64,000 bases of DNA from Candidatus Saccharimonadota bacterium (GCA_028289065.1 JAQGHA010000010.1:113422-177421), one strand, 5' to 3'. Shown: positions 1 to 10,121, numbered from the stretch's first letter. Notes: a model not told the origin generated them from the sequence alone. Translations and numbers: made by a program.

Positions 1-524
1 CCAAATAAACCAATGGAGTGTTGATCAAATGGTTTACCGTCGTTTGTAGTACCGGAAATAATAAAAGCCCGGCGACCACGGTAATGCAAAATAGCGTTAC
101 TATCAGGTAGGTACTGAGCAGTGTCAGTGTTACTACGCGAATCACCAATTGCGAAGGCTTGATACATAAACAGGCGAATATCACGGGCAGTGTCAGCGGT
201 GTTGATAATGTGAATATTACGCATAAAAACGCTCATTTCAGCATCAACAGTGTCATCGAATTCAAGAACAATGCCAAGGTTTTCGTTTTTAGCCATAGTA
301 AAGCCAATTAAACCGGTGTGCGGGTAATTATGGCTAAACGTCCAGCTCTCGTCATCAGTCCAACTTAATACGCCATCAATCCAGACGCCAACTTTATGCC
401 GTAAAGACGGGCCAGCGACATGGTTTTCGAAGCCAACATAGGGGTAGTAGAAATCGTGCACCACCCCGTATTTGTTTAAGCCAACATGCAGTTCGCCATT
501 ACTCAATACGATTGATCTAGCCAC
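1..524 (-). CDS. Glycoside hydrolase family 15 (glucoamylase)-like protein, partial (runs off window start)
   Basis: Minus-strand reading from GTG at 522-524 after an AGGAGG SD gives (V)ARSIVLSNGELHVGLNKYGVVHDFYYPYVGFENHVAGPSLRHKVGVWIDG..., typical of a GH15 N-terminal domain. Confidence 0.75.
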   Translation of the reverse strand, partial: MARSIVLSNGELHVGLNKYGVVHDFYYPYVGFENHVAGPSLRHKVGVWIDGVLSWTDDESWTFSHNYPHTGLIGFTMAKNENLGIVLEFDDTVDAEMSVFMRNIHIINTADTARDIRLFMYQAFAIGDSRSNTDTAQYLPDSNAILHYRGRRAFIISGTTNDGKPFDQHSIGLF

Positions 525-1746
525 TTAAGCCTCCTGTTCTGTGCGTTTCATGTAAGCGCCACCTGACGTCGCGAACAGCGTTAATGTAATAGAGGAAAGC
601 ATCGTACGGAGAGTCGTACGGGCTAAAGTAGGCGTGGACATCGCCATCGGTAAACCATTTAGTACACATATAATATGCGTGGTCAGAGGTTTGTAGTTTA
701 CGCCAATCAGCAATCAGTGCTTCGTCTTTGGTGCGAATGATGTCATCTTCAAGAGAATAGATGTGTTTCATAGCTTCATGTTGCATGCTGTTACCTACCC
801 AAGCGGTAAGGTCGCGTTCGCTGTCAGCCCAAGTGACGGTTTGCGGCATGCTAATTGTTCCAGCCGGTTCGTTGGCAGCAATTGCTTCAGAGGCAGTGTA
901 AAAAGTATTGTTAGAATCTTCTAACCAGCGACCAACAAACTCTTCGAAGAAATCGAAGATGCCAGTGTCTTCCCATTGGTGTTCGCCGAAGGTTTCGTAG
1001 TCCATAAACAAGTTAATGAGCGGTTGGTCTTGAATGGAAGCTTCCAGCCATTGATTATATTTATCAACGGTTAATGGCCACTCTTGCCATGAACGGTTGC
1101 TAAAACGGAAAGCGAGGTCGTCGCTGAGGCGATAATTCTTCAAAAGTAATGCAATATTTTCGGTGCCTTCAGGCTTGTATACAAAGTTAGGGCTGCGCCA
1201 GTCTAAAATTGGATCCCAACCTTCAGCTAGGATGCCTTTAAAGCCGTAATCATCGGCCCATTTTGCTAGGTCATTATTGTACGCTAGCTCTGTATTTCGA
1301 AAGACACTGGTTTCAACACCAAATAACTCACGGATTTTTGCTTTATGGGCTTCAACTTGGCGTTCGAATTCGGTACGGCTGTAAAAGAATGCTAGTGAGT
1401 GATAGTAAGTTTCGGCGACAATTTCAACTTGGCCGGTAGCCACCAAGCGTTTGAAGCTATCAAGAACATCTGGTGCCCATTGTTCAGCTTGTTCGATGAA
1501 TGTACCGGTAATACTAAGTGATACCTTAAACTCTGGGTGCTTGTTTAAAAGCTTTTCAAGTAAAGCATTCATTGGGCGGTATGATTTATCGGCGACTTTA
1601 TTTAAGATTTTTTCGTTACTACGGTTGCTTTGATTATCTGGGTCAACGAAGTAGTTGTGGTCGCTGGAGGTATCAAAGACACTATATTCGCGCACACGAA
1701 ACGGCTGATGGACGTGCATGTATAGAGTTATGCCGCGTTTGCTCAT
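517..1746 (-). CDS. Glycoside hydrolase family 57 (alpha-amylase/glucanotransferase-like)
   Basis: N-terminal YMHVHQPFR, ETYYHSLAF and FMDYETFGEHQW motifs. Confidence 0.85.
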   Translation of the reverse strand: MSKRGITLYMHVHQPFRVREYSVFDTSSDHNYFVDPDNQSNRSNEKILNKVADKSYRPMNALLEKLLNKHPEFKVSLSITGTFIEQAEQWAPDVLDSFKRLVATGQVEIVAETYYHSLAFFYSRTEFERQVEAHKAKIRELFGVETSVFRNTELAYNNDLAKWADDYGFKGILAEGWDPILDWRSPNFVYKPEGTENIALLLKNYRLSDDLAFRFSNRSWQEWPLTVDKYNQWLEASIQDQPLINLFMDYETFGEHQWEDTGIFDFFEEFVGRWLEDSNNTFYTASEAIAANEPAGTISMPQTVTWADSERDLTAWVGNSMQHEAMKHIYSLEDDIIRTKDEALIADWRKLQTSDHAYYMCTKWFTDGDVHAYFSPYDSPYDAFLYYINAVRDVRWRLHETHRTGGLSG

Positions 1747-2969
1747 GCAAATACCGCTTTCAATGGTGCCGCTTTAACATATTGACTCATGCACTTATTA
1801 GCAACATCATTCCATGATAGCTTGGCGTATTCACGAGTGACGTTAATACGCAGAGAATCTTTTAAGGCAGGCGAGGTAGCAATGCCGACCAGTTGGTCAG
1901 CTAAACGCTCGGTATCCCAGAAATCGTAGCGGAAAATGCTATTTAAGACTTCGCCAACACCAGATTGGTTGGTAACGATTAAAGCATTGTCGTGATGAGC
2001 CGCTTCTAAGGCGGTTAAACCGAACGGTTCGCTAATAGAGCTAAGGACGAATACGTCAGATACGCTGTAGGCATCGCGCCATTGTTTACCTCGTACGAAA
2101 CCAGTGAAGAAAATTTTATCGGAAATACCTAAATCAGCAGCTAAGCGAATAAGTTCATCCCGTTGTTCGCCATCACCAGCTAATAGCAGCGCAAAACGAT
2201 CGTACTTTTCAGAGGCTTTCGCAACAGCCCGTACAAGGTTAGCGAGGCCTTTTTGGATAGTGAAGCGGGTAATTGCGCTAATAATAGTGTATCCTTCGTC
2301 TTTTAGCCCTTCAAGGTAACGGTAGGTGCGATTATCGTATTCATATCCATCGTTGAGGCTATCGACGTCAATGGCGTTATGTACTACTTCAATTTTATCA
2401 GCCGGAATACCGTATTTTTCAACGATAATATCTTTGGTAATGGCGCTAACGGCAAGGATACGGTCAGCCATCATTAAGCCCTGGTATTCGATTTCATGCA
2501 CAATTGGATTACCGCGGTTACCACCCGCTCGGTCAAATTCAGTTGCATGAACGTGAACAATAAGCGGTGCTTTGGTTAATTCTTTAGCCCGCATACCAGC
2601 TTCCATGGTTAACCAATCGTGGGCGTGAATGGCATCGAATTGTTTACCGTCGACTAGCTCTTCAACGAAGTTATTGTAACGGTATTGCACGTCACGGATG
2701 GTTTTTAGTTCACCAAGTTCGTCGTGACCAGTTTCTTCAAGCAAGAAGTTAGAGTCGTAGGCGCCCATACCAAATTTATGAAGCGGCGAAAGCTGCGTAG
2801 CGCTATGCACTTTCATGAATTCAATATCATCGTGCTTAGCAGAATAGGGAACGACAAAGTCGATATCCGCGCCATTTAAAGCTAGGGCTTTGGAGAGATA
2901 ATAGCACGCAACACCCAACCCACCACTATTGTGTGGAGGTAACTCCCAACCCAACATTAATATTTTCAT
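1743..2969 (-). CDS. Glycosyltransferase family 4, glycogen/starch synthase-like
   Basis: MKILMLGWELPPHNSGGLGVACYYLSKAL; HAHDW; SISEPFGLTALEAAHH; overlaps the GH57 start by 4 nt. Confidence 0.85.
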   Translation of the reverse strand: MKILMLGWELPPHNSGGLGVACYYLSKALALNGADIDFVVPYSAKHDDIEFMKVHSATQLSPLHKFGMGAYDSNFLLEETGHDELGELKTIRDVQYRYNNFVEELVDGKQFDAIHAHDWLTMEAGMRAKELTKAPLIVHVHATEFDRAGGNRGNPIVHEIEYQGLMMADRILAVSAITKDIIVEKYGIPADKIEVVHNAIDVDSLNDGYEYDNRTYRYLEGLKDEGYTIISAITRFTIQKGLANLVRAVAKASEKYDRFALLLAGDGEQRDELIRLAADLGISDKIFFTGFVRGKQWRDAYSVSDVFVLSSISEPFGLTALEAAHHDNALIVTNQSGVGEVLNSIFRYDFWDTERLADQLVGIATSPALKDSLRINVTREYAKLSWNDVANKCMSQYVKAAPLKAVFA

Positions 2970-3099
2970 ACCCCTATTTACGATCGCTGTGAGCGATACG
3001 CATAGCTCCTTTTATTTTTGGCCATGTTTTCTGCCCGTATTATAGTTCTAAGCGTAGGCTTTTACAACAGTTCTTACGCTTTAAATAAAACATTGTTGT

Positions 3100-4254
3100 T
3101 TATTCTTCCACAGCTGCTAATTCGTGGGCTCGCCATACGGGTACAGCCTGGCGAAATGGTAACAACTGACAGTAGCCATAGAGTTCCATTAAGCGCCGTG
3201 CATACGTGCCCGTGCGACCTGAAACGTAGACTCCAAACCACTCAGCGTATCCCCAGTGTGAGCCAACTGGAATACCGACCGGTGCAGATGTGGGTGCAAA
3301 ACGCCGTTGTGGACGCTTTGTAGCCAGCCGAGTAATGTTATTGGCGACGTGTGTGGCTTGTTTTAACGTAGGCCAGGCCGTTCCGCTGTATTTAACGGTA
3401 TTATTATCACCAATCACATACACATCGGCCAGGGCCTCTAAATATGGGTTAACGTTCACTCGTCCATCCTGGGCGAGGTGGAAGTTCTCGGCATTATGCT
3501 TGAAGAAGGGGTTATTGGTAACGCCTGATGTCCAGATAGCGGTGGTGGTAGCATATGGTTTGCCATCTATGATAATCTTATCGTCCTCTAAGGCACCAAC
3601 TTTATGGTTAGTCAGTACTTTCACGCCCTGCTTTTTAAGTTGCTGGCTGATTTTAGTTGAAGCGGTTTTTGAGAGGTGAGGCAAGATAGTCGGTGCAGCC
3701 TCGACTAATGTTACTTTAGAAGCAGTTTGCTTTAACCTATAGATCGCTTTGAGTTGCTTAAGGTAATCGTTTAATGCAGCTGCCATCTCAACGCCGCTTG
3801 AACCGGCGCCAATAATGAAATAGTCCTTATCAAGTTGCTGGTGAACCAGCTCGTCATGAATATGTTCGTGGAAGTTTTTAATTTGATCCAAGCTTTTCAT
3901 ACCATACGAGTGTTCTTTCATACCTTCAATGCCGAAGTAGGTAGTGACTGAACCTAAAGCGAGGATTAACTTATCGTAGTGATAGTCTTTTTTACCAGCA
4001 ATCAGGTGACGCTTAGGGTCAAAGCTGGTAATTTTATCTTGCACAATTTCCACATTTGGATGTTCAGCAAAGATTATTTTAAGAGGGATGACCGATTCGG
4101 CAAAACTTTTACCTGTTGCTGTAGCGTATAAAGTAGCATGGTGCAAGAAATATGATTCATCGGAAATTAAGGTAATTTTACCTATCTGCTTTTTGCTAAG
4201 TTCAAGAGCCGCCTTCACGCCACCAAAACCCCCACCAACAACTACCACATGCAT
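3100..4254 (-). CDS. Type II NADH dehydrogenase-like FAD oxidoreductase
   Basis: GGGFGGVKAALEL and IGAGSSGVEMAAAL nucleotide-binding motifs; VYVIGDNNTV. Confidence 0.8.
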   Translation of the reverse strand: MHVVVVGGGFGGVKAALELSKKQIGKITLISDESYFLHHATLYATATGKSFAESVIPLKIIFAEHPNVEIVQDKITSFDPKRHLIAGKKDYHYDKLILALGSVTTYFGIEGMKEHSYGMKSLDQIKNFHEHIHDELVHQQLDKDYFIIGAGSSGVEMAAALNDYLKQLKAIYRLKQTASKVTLVEAAPTILPHLSKTASTKISQQLKKQGVKVLTNHKVGALEDDKIIIDGKPYATTTAIWTSGVTNNPFFKHNAENFHLAQDGRVNVNPYLEALADVYVIGDNNTVKYSGTAWPTLKQATHVANNITRLATKRPQRRFAPTSAPVGIPVGSHWGYAEWFGVYVSGRTGTYARRLMELYGYCQLLPFRQAVPVWRAHELAAVEE

Positions 4255-4339
4255 GAATGCTCTCCCTTTTTCTTATGTTAATCGTATCAGGGTAAGGCTT
4301 AAGCGTAAAGACCGGCGAGAACGATGGTACAATACTTTT

Positions 4340-4663
4340 ATGATAGATACAGAGGACACTGCAATAATTGTACGTATCAGCGGAATAGCTTTATCAATTT
4401 TGTCCGCAGTTATTATGTTTATTAAACCTTTTGAATATGTTACTAATACGCTAACGGTATATTTTCTTCTGATTGCTGCGTCGGTTTTAGTGATAGTCGG
4501 ACAAGTTATGACAATTGTGGTCAATAAACCGGCTGATTTTAAAAGCAGCACTCAGCGCCACGAAGCAATATACGACGCTATTTCTATTGGAATAGTTATA
4601 GTATTGTTTTGTATTTTTTTTGTAATTCCTTTTATTTTAAAGCATACTTCTTGGCTGTCTTAA
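4340..4663 (+). CDS. Small membrane protein (3 predicted TM), unknown
   Basis: Internal ATG of ORF 4088..4663, 6 nt after TACAAT; hydrophobic segments. Confidence 0.55.
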   Translation: MIDTEDTAIIVRISGIALSILSAVIMFIKPFEYVTNTLTVYFLLIAASVLVIVGQVMTIVVNKPADFKSSTQRHEAIYDAISIGIVIVLFCIFFVIPFILKHTSWLS

Positions 4664-4745
4664 CAGTAGTAATTATTGTATAACAGGTGTATACTTTTGA
4701 TAATCGCCTTAAAAGACGATCTTGCCCTTCGACAGAATAGAGACA

Positions 4746-5581
4746 TGATGAAAATGAAAGAGACGGCGTTTGCTGCAATTGTAGCCAGCGCCTTGGTGTT
4801 GTCGGGATGTACGGCATCTTCCTTGCCCGACCACAAACCGAGTGAGACTAGCACGAGCTCGCCCAGTTCAACAGACAGTGAAAGCAAGCCGGCTGCTCTG
4901 AATGTAGCCGAAGATGCATCGCTTCTACCAAAGTTCGCTACTGAAGCCGGAAGCGGCGCAAACGCCGGCCCAACGGCGCCCGGGGCGACAACTTCGACTG
5001 GTATCTACGATTCGAGCCAAGCCGCGCATGATAATTTCTATGCGTGGTGGCGCTATGAAGCCGTCGCTGCGCAAGACGGAAGGCTTTCGTTCGAAAAAAT
5101 TGTATATCCCATGGGTGCAATTGCCTGTGGTCGTATCGCCGCTGGTAGCTCGCCCGAAATGACAGCTACTCACCTCGACAAGAACTATGCAGTAACTGGT
5201 TCGGGTGCCCAAGGCGTGGTAGTTGGAGCACTCAATGCGCTGTGCCCCCGGTATAACACCGGGTATCAGTCGTTTTTCGACCAAAATGCACAAGCCTACG
5301 TTGAAGCGGTTGCTGAACGGTATACCCTCAATCCGCCCCATGCCGTATTTGATTACGGATGGTTCATGAAAGAAACTTGTGCCTACCTGGCAACAAGTAC
5401 CCGAGCCGGTGCTACTTTGTACAATCACATGGTGCACCTCAGCACACTCGGTGGCTTTTTCGCCGATGTTGCTCGAGCTGACATTGGCCCGGATGTACCA
5501 CGGGTAATGATCAAACTCGCTGTTTACAGCGGGTGCTTCGGATACTCACACATGCTTCCACCTGTCATCGCCAACTCCTGA
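4746..5581 (+). CDS. Predicted lipoprotein with Ser/Thr/Pro linker, unknown
   Basis: MMKMKETAFAAIVASALVLSGCTAS lipobox; GC-richer than neighbours; terminator follows. Confidence 0.75.
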
Positions 5582-5602
5582 CCCTGCAATCCATGTAGTA
5601 GC

Positions 5603-5638
5603 TTAAAGGCTCCGTGTGATACGCGGGGCCTTTTTGTT
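5603..5638 (+). terminator. Rho-independent terminator
   Basis: Hairpin around GGCTCCGTG...CGCGGGGCC followed by TTTTTG. Confidence 0.7.
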
Positions 5639-5669
5639 TTCTTTGGCATCTGTTAATATGGAGAAGCTT

Positions 5670-5744
5670 AGGGGTATAGTACAGCGGTTAGTGCGTAGGT
5701 CTCCAAAACCTGAAACCGTGGTTCGATTCCACGTACCCCTGCCA
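5670..5744 (+). tRNA. tRNA-Trp (CCA anticodon), encoded CCA end
   Basis: 7-bp acceptor AGGGGTA/TACCCCT, anticodon stem TAGGT-CTCCAAA-ACCTG, T-loop GGTTCGATTCC, G73 then CCA. Confidence 0.93.
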
Positions 5745-7178
5745 AGAGGAATTATCATTACAAAGAGCCATCATTTCGTATGGTTCTTTTAATTTTAACA
5801 GTAGTTTTCTGCCCGAAAGTTCCGAGTTCGAAAGTACTTTTTTGAGTATTTTTCTTTTACCGAGATAATCGGCAGATGTAAAGATATTATGAGCATTTTT
5901 AGCAACTTCTAACAGATGAGAAACTGTTTCAAGTCTAGTATTGTCAGATAGTTCGAAAGTAGTTAGTTGGGTTTGTAGATTTGCTATAGAAGTTTGGTAT
6001 TCTTTTGTTTTACGTTCGTATAAACTATCGTCAATTTTGTTATCTAAATGGTCTTCGTATATTCTATCTATTCGATTCTCATATTTAGCTATTTCAGACT
6101 TAATAGCATTAGTTTTAGATTCTACGTTTTTTCTAGCCTCAAGTTTATCAGCGTTGATGAGTTCAAGGATTGTTTTAATAACGTCATCAGGTACGATTAG
6201 TTTCTTTAAGGTTTTTTCGTAGTGATAAGTGAATTCTTTTTCTCGTATGTATTGAGCGTCATGTTTATATTTAAATTGATTACAGTGGCCGTAAGTGTAC
6301 TTTTGCTTTTTAGTTTCAAAAGTTACTAAACATCCACATTCGGAACATCGAATCAAACCTTTATATGTGAACGGTAAACCGCCAACTGATTTAGGTTTGC
6401 TTCTATAGCCTCTACGGTTATCTTCACAAGCGTCAAATAATTCTTTAGTAATTATCTTTTCGTAATGATGTTCGTATAAATTGCCATTAACTTGCATGAA
6501 ACCATAATAAAAAGGGTTCTTAAGTACTCGTTCGATATGACTGACGGCACAAGTTATATTAAACTTTTCAAACCATAGTGCCTTAATCTGCCTAAGTGTT
6601 AACGAACCAGTAGAATAGCCTTCAAATGCTTCCTTTACGGCCTGAGCTTCTAGGGGATTGATATCAACCCATTTCTTGCCGTCTTTAACAGCGTTTAAGT
6701 AACCTCTTGGTGCTTTTCCAGCTAACAATCCATCTCTACGCATTTGTGCCTGACGGCGCTTTACGTTATCGCTAATAGTATTTGAGTAAAGTTGTGATGT
6801 GGAAGTATTTAATGAGAGCATAAACCACTGATTAGCTGAGGAGTATTGAGTCAATACTAGGTAATCAGAAATAAAGTGAAGTTCAATCTTTCCAGCCTTA
6901 CAGAGGCTGTTCAGAATCCTCACTTCTGACGAACTTGGGTCACGTGAATAACGGTCTACTTTATCGAAAACAAGGGCAATAGGTTCGGTTATATTTGAAA
7001 GCCTCGAAATGACTTTGTTAAATTCAACACGGTCGCCTTTATATGCACTCTCTTTAATTTCGACTAATTCAAAGTCAAACTCGTTTTTGAGTGCATAATC
7101 TTGCAATTTATAAACCTGAGCAGGTAAAGCCTCGGCTTGGTCATCAGTTGATACCCTGGCAATTAGAATTGCTTTCAT
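5688..7178 (-). CDS. Large serine recombinase (resolvase N-terminus, recombinase and zinc-ribbon domains)
   Basis: MKAILIARVSTDDQAEALPAQ; GRAPRGY-like KAPRGYLNA; RCSECGCLVTF zinc ribbon; C-terminal coiled coil. Confidence 0.9.
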   Translation of the reverse strand: MKAILIARVSTDDQAEALPAQVYKLQDYALKNEFDFELVEIKESAYKGDRVEFNKVISRLSNITEPIALVFDKVDRYSRDPSSSEVRILNSLCKAGKIELHFISDYLVLTQYSSANQWFMLSLNTSTSQLYSNTISDNVKRRQAQMRRDGLLAGKAPRGYLNAVKDGKKWVDINPLEAQAVKEAFEGYSTGSLTLRQIKALWFEKFNITCAVSHIERVLKNPFYYGFMQVNGNLYEHHYEKIITKELFDACEDNRRGYRSKPKSVGGLPFTYKGLIRCSECGCLVTFETKKQKYTYGHCNQFKYKHDAQYIREKEFTYHYEKTLKKLIVPDDVIKTILELINADKLEARKNVESKTNAIKSEIAKYENRIDRIYEDHLDNKIDDSLYERKTKEYQTSIANLQTQLTTFELSDNTRLETVSHLLEVAKNAHNIFTSADYLGKRKILKKVLSNSELSGRKLLLKLKEPYEMMALCNDNSSWQGYVESNHGFRFWRPTH

Positions 7179-7284
7179 TGATTCTCCCTCGATCTGTCAT
7201 CATTATACTTTAAATTATTCTTTTCAACCTCAAGAAGAATCTCAATATATTCTTTGAGTTCTATAATATCTTCTTGAGTTAGAA

Positions 7285-8091
7285 TCATGGTTGGTGAGCG
7301 TCTATGTACGCATCTATTTCGGGGCTTTGACCTCTTACGAATTCAAACATTTCCCCGTGGTCATTAATATGACTATAAATAGGCTTAACGCCGTTATAGA
7401 AAAAATCGGGGTTATCTTCCTTTATAGGTTTCTTCAAACCTTTGGAAGCCCAGTATCTATTTTTTCCAAAAGTTGCAGTTAAGTCTTTACCTACGTATTT
7501 TTGAAGATATCGAGCAGTATTGGTTTTACTACCCTTATCGAGTATCAATTTAACAGTAGTGAAGCCGTGTGTATACTCTTCAAAGTTATAAACCGGTAGG
7601 TTATTGCTATCGAGCACCGGTTGACCGTTGTTTGGATTTAAGGCATTCGCTAATTTACCGTTATAGCCTCCAAATAACGCATGGAAGTGCAATGCGCCAT
7701 TCTTGTGTCTCTCGGTTACGAATATGTATCTAAATTTTCCATTTCTATCTCTTTGGTTCTTGACCCAGTTTTTTAGACGTTTGATAGAGTTTTCATCATC
7801 ATATCGTTCAGTGCCCATTGTGAAAGTACAGAATAGGTCGAAATCGTTACAGAGAATGTAGTCCTTAATAGATTTTCTGCTTCTCCTGATTGCTCTTTCC
7901 TGATTAGTCTCATAGATATATTCGTTATCTTCGTCTGATCTAAAGAACTTGGTTCGGCTTCCTCTTGGTGCTATTGTTATACCTTTCCTCATGGGCACAT
8001 TTGCCCTATAAATACGAACAGAGTCAGGGTACGTTGTGGCTTGTACGCTAACTGCAATATTCTCATTCATGATGTTATTTTTGTCCCACAT
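7285..8091 (-). CDS. HUH-type rolling-circle replication initiator (Rep)
   Basis: HUH motif in GALHFHALFGG; candidate catalytic Tyr motif ARYLQKYVGKD. Confidence 0.8.
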   Translation of the reverse strand: MWDKNNIMNENIAVSVQATTYPDSVRIYRANVPMRKGITIAPRGSRTKFFRSDEDNEYIYETNQERAIRRSRKSIKDYILCNDFDLFCTFTMGTERYDDENSIKRLKNWVKNQRDRNGKFRYIFVTERHKNGALHFHALFGGYNGKLANALNPNNGQPVLDSNNLPVYNFEEYTHGFTTVKLILDKGSKTNTARYLQKYVGKDLTATFGKNRYWASKGLKKPIKEDNPDFFYNGVKPIYSHINDHGEMFEFVRGQSPEIDAYIDAHQP

Positions 8092-8240
8092 ATCAAGTAG
8101 GGTGGGACGTTGCTCTGGATATTTTTTGATATCGAAAAGAAACCTATATATAGGTACATTAGATTAAAGCTCCCGCTAAAAGTTGGTAATGGCTACCAGT
8201 TTATTTGCAGTTTAAATATACCGATTATTAGGGTATAAAA

Positions 8241-8296
8241 AATACACGCAAAAAAGATGATAGAGCCTGCTTTCTTATCTTCTTATTGCGTGTATT
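8241..8296. repeat. Inverted repeat upstream of rep (candidate origin structure)
   Basis: AATACACGCAA (8241-8251) / TTGCGTGTATT (8286-8296), 11-bp perfect arms. Confidence 0.6.
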
Positions 8297-8441
8297 AATG
8301 CTTAGTACGGAATTATGAACGTTTGTAGATTTCCACGTCTGAGGGCACCGCTGCGTTTTTACCCCAACCATTTAAGGTCTATTCAGGTCTTATGGGGTCA
8401 TTATAACATTATGAAGTCACTGGCGAAAGATTCGGCACAGT

Positions 8442-8511
8442 GTTTCAATGGCAAGCTCGATTCTAGCACATGACTTCGTCAGGTGCGTATCGGCTTTTAA
8501 GCCGTTGAAAC
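8442..8511. other. Nested inverted repeats in the intergenic region (structured RNA or DNA)
   Basis: GTTTCAATGGC/GCCGTTGAAAC closing stem (one wobble), inner GCACATGAC-TTC-GTCAGGTGC hairpin, alternative CGGCTTTTAAGCCG. Confidence 0.45.
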
Positions 8512-8705
8512 TTTTCCAATATAGTCATTTCTAACAGCCTACTATCATTACCTACCTCTGTAATTAACGTAATAGTACTATTATATTGACGCATATGCTA
8601 AAAGATGTAAATAATACAGCTAAAAAAGCGATACAAGTTGATTTTAATAAGTTATATTACTTTTAGGCCAGAAGGCCAATAACAGGGGGAAAGGGGAAAT
8701 GATGT

Positions 8706-8897
8706 ATGTACTTTGTAATTAGAAAGAATCCAACTTGGAATCAGCAGTACTATTACTTGGTAAAAGCTAGCGGAAACCACGCTACGCTAGCAACCTCAGA
8801 AATGTACGTATCGAAACAGGCAGCAAAAGATTCACTAAATATCATATTTCGTGAGTCTAAAGACGCTACTTATACAGATGAAACCGGTGAGCAATAG
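8706..8897 (+). CDS. DUF1508/YegP-like small protein
   Basis: YFVIRKNPTWNQQYYYLVKASGNHATLATSEMYVSKQAAKDSL...DATYTDETGEQ. Confidence 0.6.
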   Translation: MYFVIRKNPTWNQQYYYLVKASGNHATLATSEMYVSKQAAKDSLNIIFRESKDATYTDETGEQ

Positions 8898-9078
8898 CTA
8901 GTTCAACATCTTAATATCTTACACCCATGTAGTTAGCGCTATATGGGTGTTTGATTCAACAAATATTATAGTAACAAACAATATTGAAAAAAACAGCATT
9001 AAATATGAAATCATTATATATCGCTCTTTCGTATATCAATAGACTAGCAACTTCTTAAGTGATACAATTCCATTAATT

Positions 9079-10047
9079 ATGGATGAGATACAGCTTTTAC
9101 TTGATGACCTATTTGATGGGCTAGATGAAACAAAACTTATAAGGGAAGGGGAAGACCTTAACTTTACCGATGTAAAGCAGGAGGTTCTTGTTACGCTAAA
9201 GTATCTGAGGTTACTTTCAGAAAATAAAAAATGGTATTATGAACTATCTAATCCGAAACAGCAAGCTGTATTGCAAGTTTCGCTTCAAACTATTGGCTAT
9301 CTTTTAGATATGAAAAACTTTACTATCAATCAGGCACGAGATTTTCAGCAAGAATGGAGGCAAATAATTGCCCAAGTAAGGGATTCGTATGATACATTCT
9401 ACGTAAATATAGTAAATGGTTTAATGTCATTTGTAGCATTAGAGGTTGCATCTACTAAAAATATTGATAGTGATTTGAAGAAGATAAAGAGCGGCCTGAA
9501 AGAAATACATTCTGCTGCAAAAGAAATCGAAGCAATTCGGCAGAATGTAGAAGTTGCAGCAGGAAAGACAAGCATAACTTCCTTTCAAACTTCTTTTGTA
9601 GAGCAAGCTAAAAAGCACGCCGATTCTGCTCAAAACTGGTTCAAAGGCTTAATAGTTAGTGGCTTAGTTGTTGCCTTACTCGGAGTAGTCTTTGTTATAT
9701 TAAGCTTTAACCAGGATTTTTTAAATACTGACCCTCGAGTGATCATCATTACTCTTACAATTAAACTTGTTGTTCTTTCGTCTGCAATATATTTTACCCG
9801 TATTTGTTCAAAAAATTATAATGCTCAAAAACATTTACAAACGATAAATGAACATCGGGTAAATGTTCTAGGTTCCTTACCTTCATTTATTGATTCGGTT
9901 AATGGAGATAATAAAGACTTAATGATTACAATTGGAGCAAAAACTGCATTTGAAGCTGGAGAAACAGGCCTTATTAGTACGAAGGAGGGTGCTGGTACGA
10001 GTAATGATGAGTTAACCCGTATCCTTGCTGATTTTATGAAGAGATAG
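9079..10047 (+). CDS. Coiled-coil protein with two C-terminal TM segments, unknown
   Basis: Long ORF; hydrophobic GLIVSGLVVALLGVVFVILSF; stop abuts the first cassette-array repeat. Confidence 0.7.
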   Translation: MDEIQLLLDDLFDGLDETKLIREGEDLNFTDVKQEVLVTLKYLRLLSENKKWYYELSNPKQQAVLQVSLQTIGYLLDMKNFTINQARDFQQEWRQIIAQVRDSYDTFYVNIVNGLMSFVALEVASTKNIDSDLKKIKSGLKEIHSAAKEIEAIRQNVEVAAGKTSITSFQTSFVEQAKKHADSAQNWFKGLIVSGLVVALLGVVFVILSFNQDFLNTDPRVIIITLTIKLVVLSSAIYFTRICSKNYNAQKHLQTINEHRVNVLGSLPSFIDSVNGDNKDLMITIGAKTAFEAGETGLISTKEGAGTSNDELTRILADFMKR

Positions 10048-10121
10048 TTCTAAACTCGTCCACTAGGGGCTGCCAAGCATGAGCAGTATAAAAAGTCTCT
10101 GTTTTGGAGGCTTTTTGTTTG
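10046..10121 (+). repeat. Cassette-array repeat copy 1 (site + terminator hairpin)
   Basis: AGTTCTAAACTCGTCCACTAGGGGCTGCCAAGCAT then AGTCTCTGTTTTGGAGGCTTTTTG. Confidence 0.85.

Noticed and set aside
4925-5437. 170-aa antisense ORF under the lipoprotein
   Set aside because: Antisense to a well-supported lipoprotein CDS; no independent signals.
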